A DNA stretch of 64,000 nt from Eublepharis macularius. Taxonomy: Eukaryota > Chordata > Lepidosauria > Squamata > Eublepharidae. Below the pieces are notes generated by a model. That model did not search any database and was not told the origin of the DNA. It saw only the letters and a program-made list of their open reading frames with translations. This document shows, piece after piece, positions 19,561 through 31,481 of this stretch (its first letter is position 1; each line of letters begins with the position of its first letter). Made by a program: the position numbers and the translations under genes. Where the stretch lies: positions 8,331,001 to 8,395,000 of the forward strand of contig NC_072795.1 in NCBI RefSeq assembly GCF_028583425.1, given 5' to 3'.

Positions 19561-19880
19561 GCTGTTTTTCTGGTCCAATCTGCTGGGGCAACAGAAAACA
19601 ACTCTGCTCCATCCTCTATTTGGCAGCCCTTCAAATACTTGGCAAGGGCTGTCATATCATTGCTCCTCACCATCTTTGCTGCCATCCTTCAGACACATTC
19701 CAGCTTGTTAACATCCTTTTAAAACTGTGGTGCCCAGAACTGTATACAGTACTCCAAATGAGGTCTAACCAGAGCAGAGTAAAATGATATCATCACTTCA
19801 TGTGATCTGGACTCTATATTTCTGTTGATACAGGCTAAAATCGCATTTGTTTTTTTGGCTACAGCATCACATTGCTAACT
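19560..19880 (-). repeat. CR1 LINE fragment
   Basis: Carries, reversed, the familiar CR1 3' UTR phrases: caaatacttggcaagggctg, aactgtggtgcccagaact, and ctccaaatgaggtctaacc. Frames are broken. It is 5'-truncated. Confidence 0.75.
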
Positions 19881-20827
19881 CGTGTCACATGTTACATGTA
19901 GGAGACACTCAAGGATTGCCCGGGGCATCTCATTTCCCCCTCTCCCATTATTTCCTCTTTCCCTTTCCTGCAATCCCTGATAGCTTCTCCCTTTTTCAGA
20001 TTTACTCCCCCCCCCCCACTCAGCCAACCTACTTTTATCCATCCCCCTGTCTTCATCTTTCCCTCTTTGCCTCCACTGGCACCCTCTGCTTAGGAAAACG
20101 GTGGTCCATTTGCATAATGCTGGCCTCCAGGCTGAGCCCAATTGCACAGTGTTGGCCACTCAGCTGGGTCCAGTAGTATGGTGTGGAACCTACCAGGACT
20201 TGCAAGGGCCGTCTCAATTTCCCCTGTATTCCCCTCCTCACACTATTTCTTTTTTTTCTTCTCCTCCAAGGAGCATCGATATCTCTATCTTTCCCTCATT
20301 CTTTCTCTCCTTCCCACCTACCCACCTATATTTTATCTGCTCCCAATCTTTAGCTGTATTTACTTACTTTATTTGTACCCTAACTTTCTCCCAGAGCAGC
20401 TTATATCATCCTCCTCTTCTCCATTTTATCCTCACAACAACCATCTGGTGTCCTGAGAGTATATGCCCAAAGTCACCCAAAGATCTTCCATAGCAAAGTG
20501 CTGATTTGAACTTGGTTCTCTCAAGTTCTAGTCTGAACATGTAATCATTACTCAATAATTCATTTTGTGGGGTGGCTGCTGTTGATCAATAGCAAGCAGC
20601 GGCCACCATGGCTGAATCATGCATGTCACGTGGTGGTTATTGGCTGGTCTGGCCCCAATGAGTCTACCCTCAAAGGCCAAAACAGCCCTGGAAAGTGCCC
20701 TGCCCCTCTCTCTACCTTTTACTGACATTAATCAAGGCTCAAAGGCTTACAATACTGTGCTGTTGCCAACAATGGCCACTGAGGGCATTTATTTCTTAAA
20801 GGTACAAGCATTGCTTTTATTATTATT

Positions 20828-20860
<33 letters not shown>

Positions 20861-20965
20861 TAACCTCGGCTCTCCCACCTACTTCTTTGATTTTAGATTT
20901 TTCTGCATACCCGGGTCTGACTTGGGAGCCCACATGTGAAAAAAACAAGTCTCTCTGCTTCTGAC
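19881..20965. other. Intergenic; pyrimidine-rich tract and (GT)n
   Basis: 19930-20420 is strongly pyrimidine-rich on this strand (repeated ttcccc and ctctcc), which creates long meaningless open frames on both strands. A (GT)n microsatellite lies at about 20826-20856. No gene signal. Confidence 0.6.
20826..20856. repeat. (GT)n microsatellite
   Basis: About 14 GT units with one interruption (tgtatgtgt at the right end). Confidence 0.9.
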
Positions 20966-21524
20966 TAGAGATGGGTGCAAACAGAATAAAAAACCGAACA
21001 TTATGTTCGTTGTTCGTTGCCATCCACGAACAGGGACTCACAAACAACCACGAACATGGCCCTGTTCACGAACATGTTCGTGGTTGGCTGTTCGTGGGGG
21101 CCAGCAGTCTCTCCTCCAGCCATCATCCAAGTCAAGATCCCTACTACACCACTCTCAGAAACCTGACCTGAGCAGGCACCAGGAAAGGTACCAATAATAA
21201 ATAATAGCTTGGCCCCAGAGCCTGGCAGCAGCCCTGGAACTTGAAGGTGTAGATCCCTACCGCACCACTCCCAGAAACCTTACCTGAGCAGGCAGCAGGA
21301 AAGGTACCAATAATAAGTAATAGCTTGGCCGAGAGCCTGGCAGCAGCCCTGCCTAAGTTGCCAAGGGAATTGATTGCAGATGCCAGACCGTCTGGCTTGA
21401 CGAACAGCAACAAATGAGGCTTGCAATGACCACCTGTTCATTTAGAATGGGGCCTCACGAACAGCTTGTTCGCGAACAGCAGATTGGGCTTTTTTGTTTG
21501 TATTGCTGTTCGTGACCATCTCTA
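20966..21524. mobile_element. Non-autonomous hAT element (TAGAGATGGG family), copy 2
   Basis: Same termini and interior as 12913-13761 but with an internal deletion between two copies of the cagcctggcagcagccc segment. The flanks cttctgac and ctcctaac match at 6 of 8 positions, an eroded target duplication. Confidence 0.8.
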
Positions 21525-21799
21525 CTCCTAACATCTGTCTGTCAGAGTCAGTCAGGTCAGCTGAATTCTTGACCCTACACATTTCAAATCATAACATGTA
21601 GTTTGGCCCTCAGCCACTGGCTGCAAGCCATGGGCTAAGAAACTGGTCTTTGACTAATTTCTCTGGCCATGCCGAGGCTAAATAATTAGAATGGAAAAGC
21701 CATGCCCAGGCAGGGCCACCAAAAGGGAGGACTGAGGGGTACAAAATTTAGGGGGCGCAAGTCAGCTCGAGGGACGGGAAACCAGACTCACTGCTTTCA

Positions 21800-21925
21800 A
21801 TGACCAACTAGATTTCTAGACCAAATAGAGTAGAAATCCACCTTTAAATCTAGTTGGTCTTTAAAGGGCTACTGAACCCAAATCTTGTTCTTCTACTACA
21901 GACCAACACGACTACCGACCTGAAA
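21800..21925 (+). repeat. Penelope-like family-B fragment
   Basis: tctagttggtctttaaaggg and then tacagaccaacacgactacc match the terminal segment of the family-B units. The ribozyme-like part is absent. Confidence 0.45.
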
Positions 21926-22491
21926 CTGCATTCGGTGAATGCATGTCAATTTATTTTACTTTTAATGCAGTTCTGTGCTGCAGCTGCTAGGGGAGCAGGG
22001 AAGGCAGGGCACAGTAAACAACAGTTGTAGGCAGGCGCCTGTGTTGGTCTTCAGTGGAACAGCAGGACTGGAGGCCAAAGCAGCTTCCGTTGTTCTCCCG
22101 TCCTCCATTTTAACCACACAACAAGCTTGTGATGTAGGTCTGACGGAGAGTGTGACTTCCACAGCAGATTGGAGATTTAACTATTAGAGACATGTGACAG
22201 ATTGCTTAAAGCTCTCTTATGATTTATTGCCTGTCAGGGAGATAAGCAGGTCCGTGATGTTCCTATCCCTTCATTTTTGGCACCGCAACTCCCGTCATCA
22301 TCTTGAGGACAGTGGGCAATTATCAAACACCTAGAATTATTTGCCGATGACTGATACCTGCCCCAAATGGACACACACAGAGAGACATCCTTTTATTATG
22401 AGAGATGCATGGTAACGTGAAGCCACATGATTGATTTTGTTACGATATTTGGTTTGGAACAGGGTCAAATGGAATCTATAACTGATTCCGC

Positions 22492-22627
22492 ACACGTTGG
22501 ATAATGTACTTTCAATGCACTTTCTCAATCGTTTGAGGTGGATTTTTTGTTCCGCACATGTAAAAATCCGTTCCAAATGATCTATAAAGAGGATTGGAAG
22601 TGCATTATCCAACGTGTGCGGAATCAC
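22492..22627. mobile_element. Palindromic miniature element X, copy 1
   Basis: The left arm gattccgcacacgttggat pairs with the right arm tccaacgtgtgcggaatc over about 60 bp. Other copies are at 49350-49495 and, decayed, at 62605-62760. No coding capacity; superfamily unresolved. Possible 3-bp flank act on both sides. Confidence 0.75.
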
Positions 22628-23571
22628 TCTTTGTCTGGGGGATCTTGGCAGATCTTAGCAGCCCTTTGCCCAGGCTAAAATACCTGCATCAGAGAAGGAA
22701 CAGCAGTTCAGACAGGATTTCACTTAGCTGACGATGTTCCCAGCCTTCCTTCCCTTGGCTTCTACTCACTGATATTCTCTTCCTCTCCCATCAATGCTTC
22801 ATTATTTGTATTAAAAGGAATGTACCTATTAGCCAACTGGTAAGACTTCAAAGGGAACTGCCATTCATCTGAGCTCAGTAAGCTTGCCCATAGTTTTATA
22901 TGTGCTAATAAAGAACGGATCTGATGTGGGCATTAACATGCAGCCTCTTTGATTAATACCTGCCCTTGAGAGATTTCATAAAATGTCCACGTGTTGTCCA
23001 GACACGCAATACAGTGATCCTGTACCCTTTCAAAGTCGGATCAGCAGTAGACCAATTTTTATTTTTTTTAACAAAGAGCTTTGATCAGAAATTAAGCTCT
23101 CTGTGACCAAGATCAACCAGCATCTATCCAAGGGATGCCAGACCCAGATCTGCGTGGTGCACATTTAACCATACAGCGGTCCTAAAAACGACCGCAATAA
23201 AAAACAGACAGTGGTTTTTAATAACCTGCATGTCATATGCTCGGAATGGGAGCCTCTTCCCTATCTCAATTTAGAGTGAACTCAACTACAACAACTCCCC
23301 TCATGCCACTCCAACAGGAAAATAAATCACCAGGTTTGATCCCATTTCTAAGTTTGGCTGTATTCCTGCATCTCCACCAACTCTTCTCCATGTGGACAGA
23401 ACTCCAGTGGACAGACCGCCTCTTTCTCCCCCACCCCCCAAACTGCTAGACCAAAGGCGTTGGTTTGGCTCCACAGTAATATTTTCCATTATACAAGGAC
23501 TTCCACCTGTGGAGCACAACTTTCTTGCCTCTCCCTCCTGCAACAGGCCAAAATGTCCCCCCAAGTCAAGT
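22628..23571. other. Intergenic, nothing recognised
   Basis: Read on both strands: no exon-like open frame with splice signals and no repeat shared with the rest of the window. The nearest notable feature is poly-T and A-rich short runs near 23060. Confidence 0.5.
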
Positions 23572-23579
23572 TCCTTGGG

Positions 23580-23817
23580 CAGGGCTTTTTTTCAGCTGGA
23601 ACGCGGTGGAACGGAGTTCTGGAACCTCTTGAAAATGGTCACATGGCTGGCGGCCCCGCCCCCTGATCCCCAGACAAAGGGGAGTTTAGATTGCCCACCG
23701 CAATCTCAATTCCCCTCTGTCTGGAGATCAGGGGGCGGGGTCACCAGCCATGTGACCATTTTCAAGAGGTTCCAGAACTCCGTTCCACCACCTCTTTTCC
23801 CAGAAAAAAAAGCCCTG
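23580..23817. mobile_element. hAT miniature element (CAGGGCTTTTTT family), copy 2
   Basis: Inverted CAGGGCTTTTTTTC termini with a perfect 8-bp duplication, tccttggg, at 23572-23579 and 23818-23825. Palindromic interior with the ggggcggggtcaccagcc arm. The open frames that cross it are products of the palindrome. Confidence 0.9.
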
Positions 23818-23825
23818 TCCTTGGG

Positions 23826-24699
23826 GGTCCCTTATCCCTCAATAACAGGATTTTGGGCTGCTGTGGAAGAAGGAAGGGGGAAATCCTACTTTGTGGGTGG
23901 AAGTTCTTGTATCTGTGGGAAACATAAGTCAGCATCCAAGCCCTAGAGATGAGGAAGGCTTCTACTGAGGTTTCCATTGTGCCAGCAGTGTCCCAGGTAC
24001 CAGAATGCTGCTGTGATAATGTTTTTGAAGGTAATGCCTCCGGCCCTCCACAGCCAGCCTCCCCTGTGCTGCTGCCAGGTAAAGAGGTGTAGCACCAAGT
24101 CCTTGATGAGTCAAAGACATGTTTCTGAGCAAGTTTGGGATCTGCTCGTAATTGAGTTCTCTGTCTAATCCTACCTCGTAAGGTAAAATGGAGCGCACGT
24201 ACTCTGCTCTGAGTTCCTTGGAGGAAGGGTGGAACAACACTGAACTAAGTAAATAAATAACGGGTTCAAACTTTTCCCTCTGATCCCAAAATTTGGCATC
24301 TCCACTGCTGCATGCTAAAGCACACCTTTCTCCTTGCCACCCTTACGCTCAAGGTAATGTCCTTTAAATCTGTGCATAGGTAATTCAGAAGTACGACACG
24401 CTGCATCATTGGCACCCACTTATCAGCTGTGTGTTGCTCAAGCAAGGTCACACACCCATCAATCACTCTGTAGGGAATTAATAAGGACCATTGCCGGGTT
24501 CCGCCAATAAGCACATGTTGAAACACTTCAAACTTGGGCTTGGAGTGGAGCAGACGCACGTTATTGTCCTTTTAATGATACGGTCGTAAAGCAGCGTTGT
24601 TATATGGGGTTGGGAAATTTCTTTTTCCAAAATTCACTTTTTTAGATGTAATCATTGATTCCTCTTATTCTTTTTTTTCTCCTTTGAGTGTCATGTATG
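23826..24699. other. Intergenic, unassigned
   Basis: No supported gene or shared repeat. 24260-24560 has a modest open frame on the minus strand without family resemblance. Confidence 0.4.
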
Positions 24700-24707
24700 T
24701 CTGTACC

Positions 24708-24919
24708 CAGGGCTTTTTTCCTGGGAAAAGAGGTGGTGGAACTCAGTGGGTTGCCCTCAGAGAAAATGGTCACATGGCTGGTGGCACCGCTTGGCGGTGC
24801 AGAGGGCAATCTAAACTCCCCTCTGTCTGGAGATCAGGGGGCGGGGCCACCAGCCATGTGACCATTTTCAAGAGGTTCCAGAACTCCGTTCCCCCGCATT
24901 CCCCCCGAAAAAAGCCCTG
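24708..24919. mobile_element. hAT miniature element, copy 3
   Basis: cagggcttttttcctggg to gaaaaaagccctg with a perfect 8-bp duplication, tctgtacc, at 24700-24707 and 24920-24927. Shortened left arm. Confidence 0.9.
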
Positions 24920-24927
24920 TCTGTACC

Positions 24928-25538
24928 CCTCCATCCACGTCATGGTTCTCGGGAAGGCTAATAGCCAATACTGTGCCCATTGTCTATATTGTGGTTTGAT
25001 TTCATATGACCAATGTTATATGCCTCACTTTCGTTTCTCTTCTTCCCTGCCTGAGAACGCAGCTGTACCATCTGTGTATTTCTTTGAAGCCGGACATTTC
25101 TCTGAAGCTCACCGAAATGACCTTAAATGTCTGAAATGTTAACATTCCTTTGTATCTGGTCTAGCTGATGTATAAGCAAAAGTTACCCAGACTTTTCCCG
25201 CTCGAAACTGTGGGTGGGGGGGGGGGAGATGTCTGAATGTTTTAGATCTGTACTTTCTTCAAGCCTCTATTCCTTTCAAAGAAGTTGTACTGCTCAGAAG
25301 CATCCTTGCCTCTAAGTAAACTTATGGCCCTGTGCATATGGAAAAGATCTGATTTCTGAATAAAAGTCATTTAACCAAGGACCTGTGTCTTGCTGCAATG
25401 ATCCAGAGATCTGTCTGCCATATCCTGTCATCCATAGCCTGACATCGAGAGCAATATTTCTCTTTCGTTTGTCTTCAAAGAGAAATCAAGGTGCTCTTTT
25501 GTAACTTCAGGCCTTGCAGTTGCTTTATGTTATACATT
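24928..25538. other. Intergenic; possible LTR-like tail
   Basis: 25137-25440 begins tgttaacattcc and holds aataaaagtc (25361 region) followed by tgtgtcttgctgc, an arrangement reminiscent of an LTR R-U5 region. No matching end or target duplication was found, so the call is withheld. Confidence 0.3.
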
Positions 25539-25549
25539 CCAGGGTAGTA

Positions 25550-25680
25550 AAGAATCCAGTAGCACCTTTAAGACTAACCAACTTTATTGCAGCATAAGCT
25601 TTCGAGAGCCACAGCTCTCTTCGTCAGATGCATCGACAGCTTTTGAGAATCACAGCTCTCTTTGTCAGATGCATGACATC
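25550..25680 (-). repeat. Penelope-like family B with duplicated ribozyme-like core
   Basis: Minus-strand unit with cctttaagactaaccaac and then two successive copies of the ribozyme-like segment (tctcttcgtcagatgcatc at about 25615-25635 and tctctttgtcagatgcatg at about 25656-25676). Flanked by ccagggtagta (25539-25549) and ccagggtggta (25681-25691), an 11-bp duplication with one mismatch. Confidence 0.6.
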
Positions 25681-25691
25681 CCAGGGTGGTA

Positions 25692-26720
25692 CTCTGGCAG
25701 GGTTGCCAGGGACTGCCCCCCCCGTTATGGAGCCCACTCTGAACTGTGCCAGTTTCCTGCTTTGCTGTTTGAGGCTCTGCCAAAGACTGTTTAGGGGCAG
25801 CATTGCCCATGCCTGCTTCCTGCCTCTCTGCTGTTATGGACTGTGTTCACCCATGCCTGTTTCCTGCCTCCTTGGACACCTACCTCACCTGGACCCAGAG
25901 CCATGCCACTAGCAGCACAGTGCCAGCTGGAGGGACCCTCCGTGAAACTGGCCAGGCACCCCCTGGTCAGTTCCCGTGGGGATCCCCTTGCAGGATGGTC
26001 ACTGGGTCTGCTCCCGCCACTGGGCAGCCTGCCAGCCAGCCTGCAAGACGTGCCAAGGAAGACACCATGTTCCCAGGCAGCAGAGAACCACCACGGACAG
26101 TTTGCTCTGAGGCTGCCATTTCGAGACCAAGCTCCTGTCACGTTCACGGAGCCCAGCCTCGCCCTGCTATGCATATTGCTGGAAGCCGCCCTGGAATGGA
26201 AGCTACGTGCCAGCTGTCCAAGAACACCTAATGGACGCATTTCAATACAACCACCGCATTCCAGAGCTGATGCCATCAAGACAACGCCAGCTTCCTGGCA
26301 GATTCGATCAACCCGCCCGGCACTCCCCTCCCCTCCTTTGTCCCCTCTTCCCGAGGTGTCACAATCATATATTCCGATGCTAAAGTGGCCCATTAGCGAT
26401 AGTTGTAGACCCATTAAGCCTTTGTCCCCCCCCCCCCCCACCGTGAGAACCACATGGAAGGCACTCGCCATTCCTTTCCTGAACCCCAACCGTCTAGTGC
26501 AGGCATTAGATGTCTCCCTGCTTCACTGCTGCTTCTCTGCTTCCTCGCCGTGACCAGGTACATATTGCCCCGCTTCTTCGATCTCAAGTGGGTTCCCTGT
26601 TAATGCAAATGGCTCTATTTTTCTACTCTTTATTTCTTAGCTCTTGTATGTACTTTGCTTGTATGTGCTGTTGTAGGCATACGCAACACTTCTAGTAAAC
26701 ACTTTTTATACTAGTCCTTG
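25692..26720. other. GC-rich segment with overlapping long open frames, unassigned
   Basis: 25843-26553 is open on the plus strand (236 codons) and 25791-26489 on the minus strand (232 codons). Neither resembles a family I know; both are rich in proline, serine and alanine, as expected from GC-rich DNA with few stops. The segment begins with two copies of a catgcctgcttcctgcctc-like phrase. It could be part of an LTR or a GC-rich transposon; no ends were identified. Confidence 0.35.
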
Positions 26721-27548
26721 CCTCTGGAAGACAGACTCTGGTATAGTTGGTTAAGATCCGCACTAATTAAACCCAGACTGCATGCTAATTTCCCCATAAA
26801 TAGCAGTTCTGGTAACAGAAGTAGGAAGGCTTGGGAAGGCATTGCCTGCCTTTGAGCATCTACAGAGTGAAATTCTGAAATTTTGCAGAACCCCCCCTTC
26901 CTGTCTCTCTTCTCTTCAAATTTCTCTTTGATCAAAAGGAATTGATTAGAAACTGACTCCAAATTCCTAAAATGTGGAAAAGAAAAGGATTGTTGGATTT
27001 CATGGAGAAGCTGCTGTGAGGAGCAGGCCTTGTTCCACCTGATATAGAGTAAAACTTTGGTTCAGGCTTCACATCCTGTGTGCCTTTTGCTAGGACTGTT
27101 TGCAAGGAAAGTCCCAAGCCCTGTTAATTAGCTGCACTGGGCTGCTTTCTTCTCATGAGAGAGTGGCCTTGGGAAGGCAAGTGCTTGGTGCTGATCTCAG
27201 CTACAACCGTACTCTCTAAACTTTCACAGTGTGGTAACGTCCAATTAAGAAGTCGAGCCTTGATTGGTTCCTCGAGTGAACTGATGCCCCTCCAGATCTC
27301 AAGATGCCTCTTTGTCTCTAGGCAATTTACCAGTCTTTATTAGTCTCACTATCCAGTAGCCATTGCTAACCACCTGCAATGTGAGAAGAGAGCTACTTAG
27401 TTCCATGCTGCCTCTAGGATACCTAGAATAAGCTGGCATGGATGGACTTTGGTAAGATCAACTCAGAGAATGCTTAGTCAGTTAACCAGTAGTATTTTAG
27501 CTAGTTGGAACATATGTAGATCAGCAAGCTATTTGTTTTATGCCTTTC
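26721..27548. other. Intergenic, nothing recognised
   Basis: No shared repeats, no credible exons. Confidence 0.4.
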
Positions 27549-27566
27549 CTAAATGGTTCCCAAGAG

Positions 27567-28144
27567 AGAACAAGAAGAATTGAACTATACATTAAGCTGG
27601 GCAAAATTCAAGAAATATGTGGAGAAAAAGTGGGACATGAAGAGGAAATTGTGGTCTTTGGAGATTGGAGAATTAGACTTAAGCTTAAAAAGGGGTATAT
27701 TTTACTGTATTTTTATATTTACAGGGGAGTATAAGTATGTAATAAGGTTATAGGGAGTATATGTGAAATATAGACAATATAGTTAATTGGTATGTAAGGA
27801 ATAGTAGGTTATATATATATATGTAGTTTTGTTTTAGTTAGTATATGTACTTATTATTACTTATATAATTTTTATATTTTCAATTAAGATAAGCAATATA
27901 GTTAGTGTAGATAGTTAAGATAAGTAAAGAGATTTGATTAGTATGTATAATATAGATATATATTATAGATTTTAAGAATTTATATAATATACTTTTTAGA
28001 TTAAGTTGGGTATGGAAAACTGCAGGGAGTCACCAGAAAAAGGGGGGGGGGAAGGATGGGGGAAAATGTAATGGGGTGGATAATGATAATGATTTTTATG
28101 TTTATGTTTGTAAACCCATCCAATAAAAATTCTTTAAAAAAAAA
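27567..28144 (+). mobile_element. L1 3' end, strongly 5'-truncated
   Basis: Contains the last about 40 codons of L1 ORF2 (LSWAKFKKYVEKKWDMKRKL, similar to the end of the ORF2 at 3095), an AT-rich 3' UTR with a poly-G tract near 28045, aataaaaattc near 28122 and poly-A. Flanked by the 18-bp duplication ctaaatggttcccaagag at 27549-27566 and 28145-28162. Confidence 0.92.
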
Positions 28145-28162
28145 CTAAATGGTTCCCAAGAG

Positions 28163-29309
28163 CTGCTTCTGCTTTGCACACACTCCTATGTTCTTTCTTA
28201 AATGAACTCCGATAGTATATTTTACCAGCCTGTGTCCAGTGTTGCTTGCTAAGGAGGTACACACACTCAAAAGAACCCAGGAATCCAGGGTGCTTCAAAC
28301 ACCCAGAGCTCTTAGAGCTTCCTAGGGGACCTGAGTAGCCAAGAGAACTGTCAAGAATGGGGGATGAGAATCTCTGGGTCGATACAACTGTGTAAAGAGG
28401 AATCAAGAGACTTTCAGTGCAATTCTAAACAGATTTAGGCCAATCTAATCCCACCAAAATCAAAGGACTTAAACTGGAGTAACTGTTTAGGATTGTACTG
28501 TTTCTCTTAACAACCCTATCGTAGAGTCACCAAAGAGTAATCTATGCCATGCAAACTTGCATTCATACAGTGAAAGAGAATGAAGAGGGCACAGTCTACG
28601 ACATCAAACCTCTGCTGATGTCCTTCCCCATCCAAAACCCTGCCTTTCCATGGCTTGACCCCCCCCCCAAGTCTCCAGGAATTTCCTAGCCCAGAGTTGG
28701 TAACCATAGTTGGAGCCCTGCCCCATATGACGAGAACAGAGCTGAGATTGGTGGGGTTGCAAGGTTGATGCGATCCAGTGCGATGACTGGAAAAGTAGAA
28801 TGAGGAATTCTCTCTCCTAGGGAGTTCACCAGCTCCCTCCCATTCAGACGCCCTTCAGAAACAAGCTGCAATTTGTTGCGGCATGAATCAGCCCTAAATT
28901 TGGGTTTGATTTCAAGTAATCCACTCCCTTCTTCCCTCCCTCTTTTCTTGGGCTGAACCGCAATTGAAAACTTTCTGAGTCTTTGATATCATCCCAATTG
29001 GTGATGATATCTGAATGTGGTTAACAAATTCGGCTTTCCTTCTTTCTCAGTGCCCGGGATTCTAACCACCATTTAACCCTGGAAAAGAAAAAAACTCCAA
29101 TTCGTTAAACTCCCTGGGGGTCTGTGAAAGAGGAGCCCCTTATATTTATGGAACGCTTTGCCTGATTTTCTAGAAACCCCCAAGTTTCAAGCAAATTGGG
29201 AAAAGCGGTCAAATTTTTCAGGCCCCTGATCAACGCCACCCCCCCCCCCCGCCATTAGATTTTTCTGTTTTCACAAGAAAAAAATCTCTCTCCAGCCCAC
29301 AATAGAGAT
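28163..29309. other. Intergenic with small repeat piece
   Basis: 28630-28710 (tctccaggaatttcctagcc, then agagttggtaacc) is a piece of the GTTGCCAAC-type repeat. A poly-C run lies at 29239. No gene signal. Confidence 0.4.
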
Positions 29310-29470
29310 AGATCAAGATGGGTAGCTGTGTTAGTCTATGTGTAGCAGTAGAAAAGAGCAAGAGTCCAGTAGCACCTATAAGACTAACAACATTTGTGGT
29401 AGGGTGTGAGTTTTTGTGAGCTACAGCTCACTTCTTCAGATACAGCTAGAATGCAAGTCTGCCTGTCCTT
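29310..29470 (-). repeat. Penelope-like repeat, family B
   Basis: Nearly identical in order to 11350-11500: atcaagatgggtagctgtg, then agagtccagtagcaccta, then cacttcttcagatacagct. The ribozyme-like core has CTGAAGA, but its downstream GAAA is mutated (ttttgtgag on the plus strand). Confidence 0.6.
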
Positions 29471-29529
29471 ATATCTCTCCTGGCCTTTCACAAACCATGC
29501 AAAACGGAATTATTCAAAAGGGCCTTTTA

Positions 29530-29930
29530 CACAGATAGGAGGGCTGTATTGTAGGGAGACGCTTCACTAATGAGTTAATGAGCATAGACTTCACCACTAT
29601 GTTGCCTTGCGCGCTATCTGATGCTTTAAGTATGTGCTCCTATGTACTACCTGTTGCTTTAAGTCTGACCCTACTAGGTAGTTCTGTGTTGTCTAATGTC
29701 AGTTCTAGAATTGCTTATGTTCTGTTTCAGCATTTCTTCAACTCCGTTTTGAATTTTTGCTAATGTTATATCTTTGTAAACTTGCATTTATTTACCCGAT
29801 GGCATTTTTATTGAAATGTCCTTGAAACTGACTGTACTAATCTCACACTATGGAATCTGCAGTCTCAGTGAGAAAGGCGGACTATAAATGACATGAACAA
29901 ACGAATAAATAAATTAGAGGCAAATGTTGG
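29530..29930 (+). repeat. LINE 3' tail repeat
   Basis: gcttcactaatgagttaatg through tgtctaatgtcagttctag to gtctcagtgagaaaggcgga and ctataaat, then a (AAAT)-type tail. The same sequence is at 54060-54415, and its terminal part at 54930-55100 and, reversed, at 7020-7330. A non-LTR retroelement 3' end; clade not assigned. Confidence 0.6.
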
Positions 29931-30497
29931 AACTAAGCAGAGGGAAAGATGGATTTTGTGAGAGAGCAGTTTTATGACTACCAAACAGCCAGGGCTAGGG
30001 TTTTTGTTCCAGAGAGCTGCAAGTAAGGCTCAAAAACAGTTTTTTGTCATGATTTTTATGCTCAGGATTTTATTTCTGCAGACCCCTTACTATATTGTAC
30101 ATCTCCATCTTTTTTTATTTGAAAAAAGTAAAGAATAGCTCTTTGCCATGACTTATTTATATATCTAATAATAAATAAGTAATAGTCATGTGTTAATTTA
30201 AAAACCTGGATTTCTCTTCTTCAAATACAAATAAATATCAGTAACCTTGGTAGGTCCACAAAGAATAAAAATTAAAATGGAGAGTCCTTGGGATTCTGAA
30301 GTTTAAATAGCATTATTTTCAGACACCTACGTCTGGATGTCACAATAAATTGGCATTTGATTGTAGAGTTCCTAAACGTCAGTTGTGGCTCTGTATGGGA
30401 AAAGAGGAGGGTATGTGTGTGGCCCAAGAACACATTGAGGATTTTTTGTTTAACTTTTTATTTATAAAAGTGATTTTTATGTTTTATAACAAAATCA
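29931..30497. other. Intergenic, nothing recognised
   Basis: AT-rich, no shared repeat, no coding signal. Confidence 0.4.
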
Positions 30498-30505
30498 ACT
30501 ACAAA

Positions 30506-30903
30506 CAGGGCTTTTTTTCAGCTGAAACCTGGTGGAACACAGTTCCAGAACCTCTTGAAAATGGTCACATGGCTGGTGCCCCCACCCCCTGATCTCCAGA
30601 CAGAGGGGAGTTCAGATTGCCCTCCACACCGCAGCAGTGGCGCGGAGGGCAATCTAAACTCCCCTCTCTCTGGAGATCAGAGGGCGGGGCCACCAGCCAT
30701 GGAACCATTTTCACTGAGGGTGATTTAAACTTTTAACCCCCCCCTTGTTCCAGCTGACCCAAAGTGACGTCATTGGTCCTGGGAGCATGCATGCACTTTG
30801 CGCGCACATGTGGTACCAGGGGCACCACCTCCCACCAAGAGTTGCCCCCTGTGCTGGCAACCCACTGAGTTCCACCACCTCTTTTCCCAGCAAAAAAGCC
30901 CTG
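30506..30903. mobile_element. hAT miniature element, copy 4 (long form)
   Basis: Inverted CAGGGCTTTTTTTC termini; flanks actacaaa (30498-30505) and actacaac (30904-30911), 7 of 8 identical. This long form carries an extra segment (tgcactttgcgcgcacatg to gttgccccctgtgc) shared only with 46601-46991 and 63469-63690. Confidence 0.88.
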
Positions 30904-30911
30904 ACTACAAC

Positions 30912-31481
30912 AATCAACAAATAACAGTTCAACAAACAACGGTAAGTAGAATGCAAATAACACAGGCTGGATCCAACTATTTTCAACTATCGATGAACGT
31001 TAGAAATTAAAACAACATTCTAAATACGGAAAGGATCAGTAGGATACAGTTTGCTCGGATTTATATCATGAGTGATCAGGTGATCCAGGACTGGCAGCCA
31101 ATCTTCCCCCCAATTAAGTCGCATTCTGTTCAAATCAGCTTGCTTTAGTTGAGAAGTTATTTTTTCCATGTAGAAGTGATCAGGAATGTTCGCACCAACA
31201 TGTTTTGTTTCTGATGTGTAAAATGCAACATTAATCTCTGGCCAGCCTGTTAAGGCATTTCAGAAAGAGTTTTGGGGAAATGATGGAGTGCTCTATTTTC
31301 TAATTGCTCAAAGCTATAGTTTTTAGTGGGTTGGATTCTGCTGGTCTTTGATGCTAAAAATGATGCAAAGCATGACATAACAGGTCCAGCTGCTGCTGGG
31401 GTTGGTTTTAAATAATTTTATAAGGAGGTGGTATAAATTATTTACAGTGTTGGCTGCATAAATGACAGGAAGATGAGGCAC
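30912..31481. other. Intergenic, nothing recognised
   Basis: No shared repeat or coding signal was seen in this stretch. Confidence 0.4.

Noticed and set aside
19875..20493. Overlapping frames on both strands near 20 kb
   Set aside because: Caused by a long pyrimidine-rich tract; no motif or splice support.
23392..23946. 184-codon open frame as a gene
   Set aside because: It crosses the palindromic arms of a hAT miniature; the same peptide pieces arise at every copy of that element.
25137..25440. LTR starting tgttaacattcc
   Set aside because: AATAAA-like signal is suggestive, but no matching CA end or target duplication could be found.
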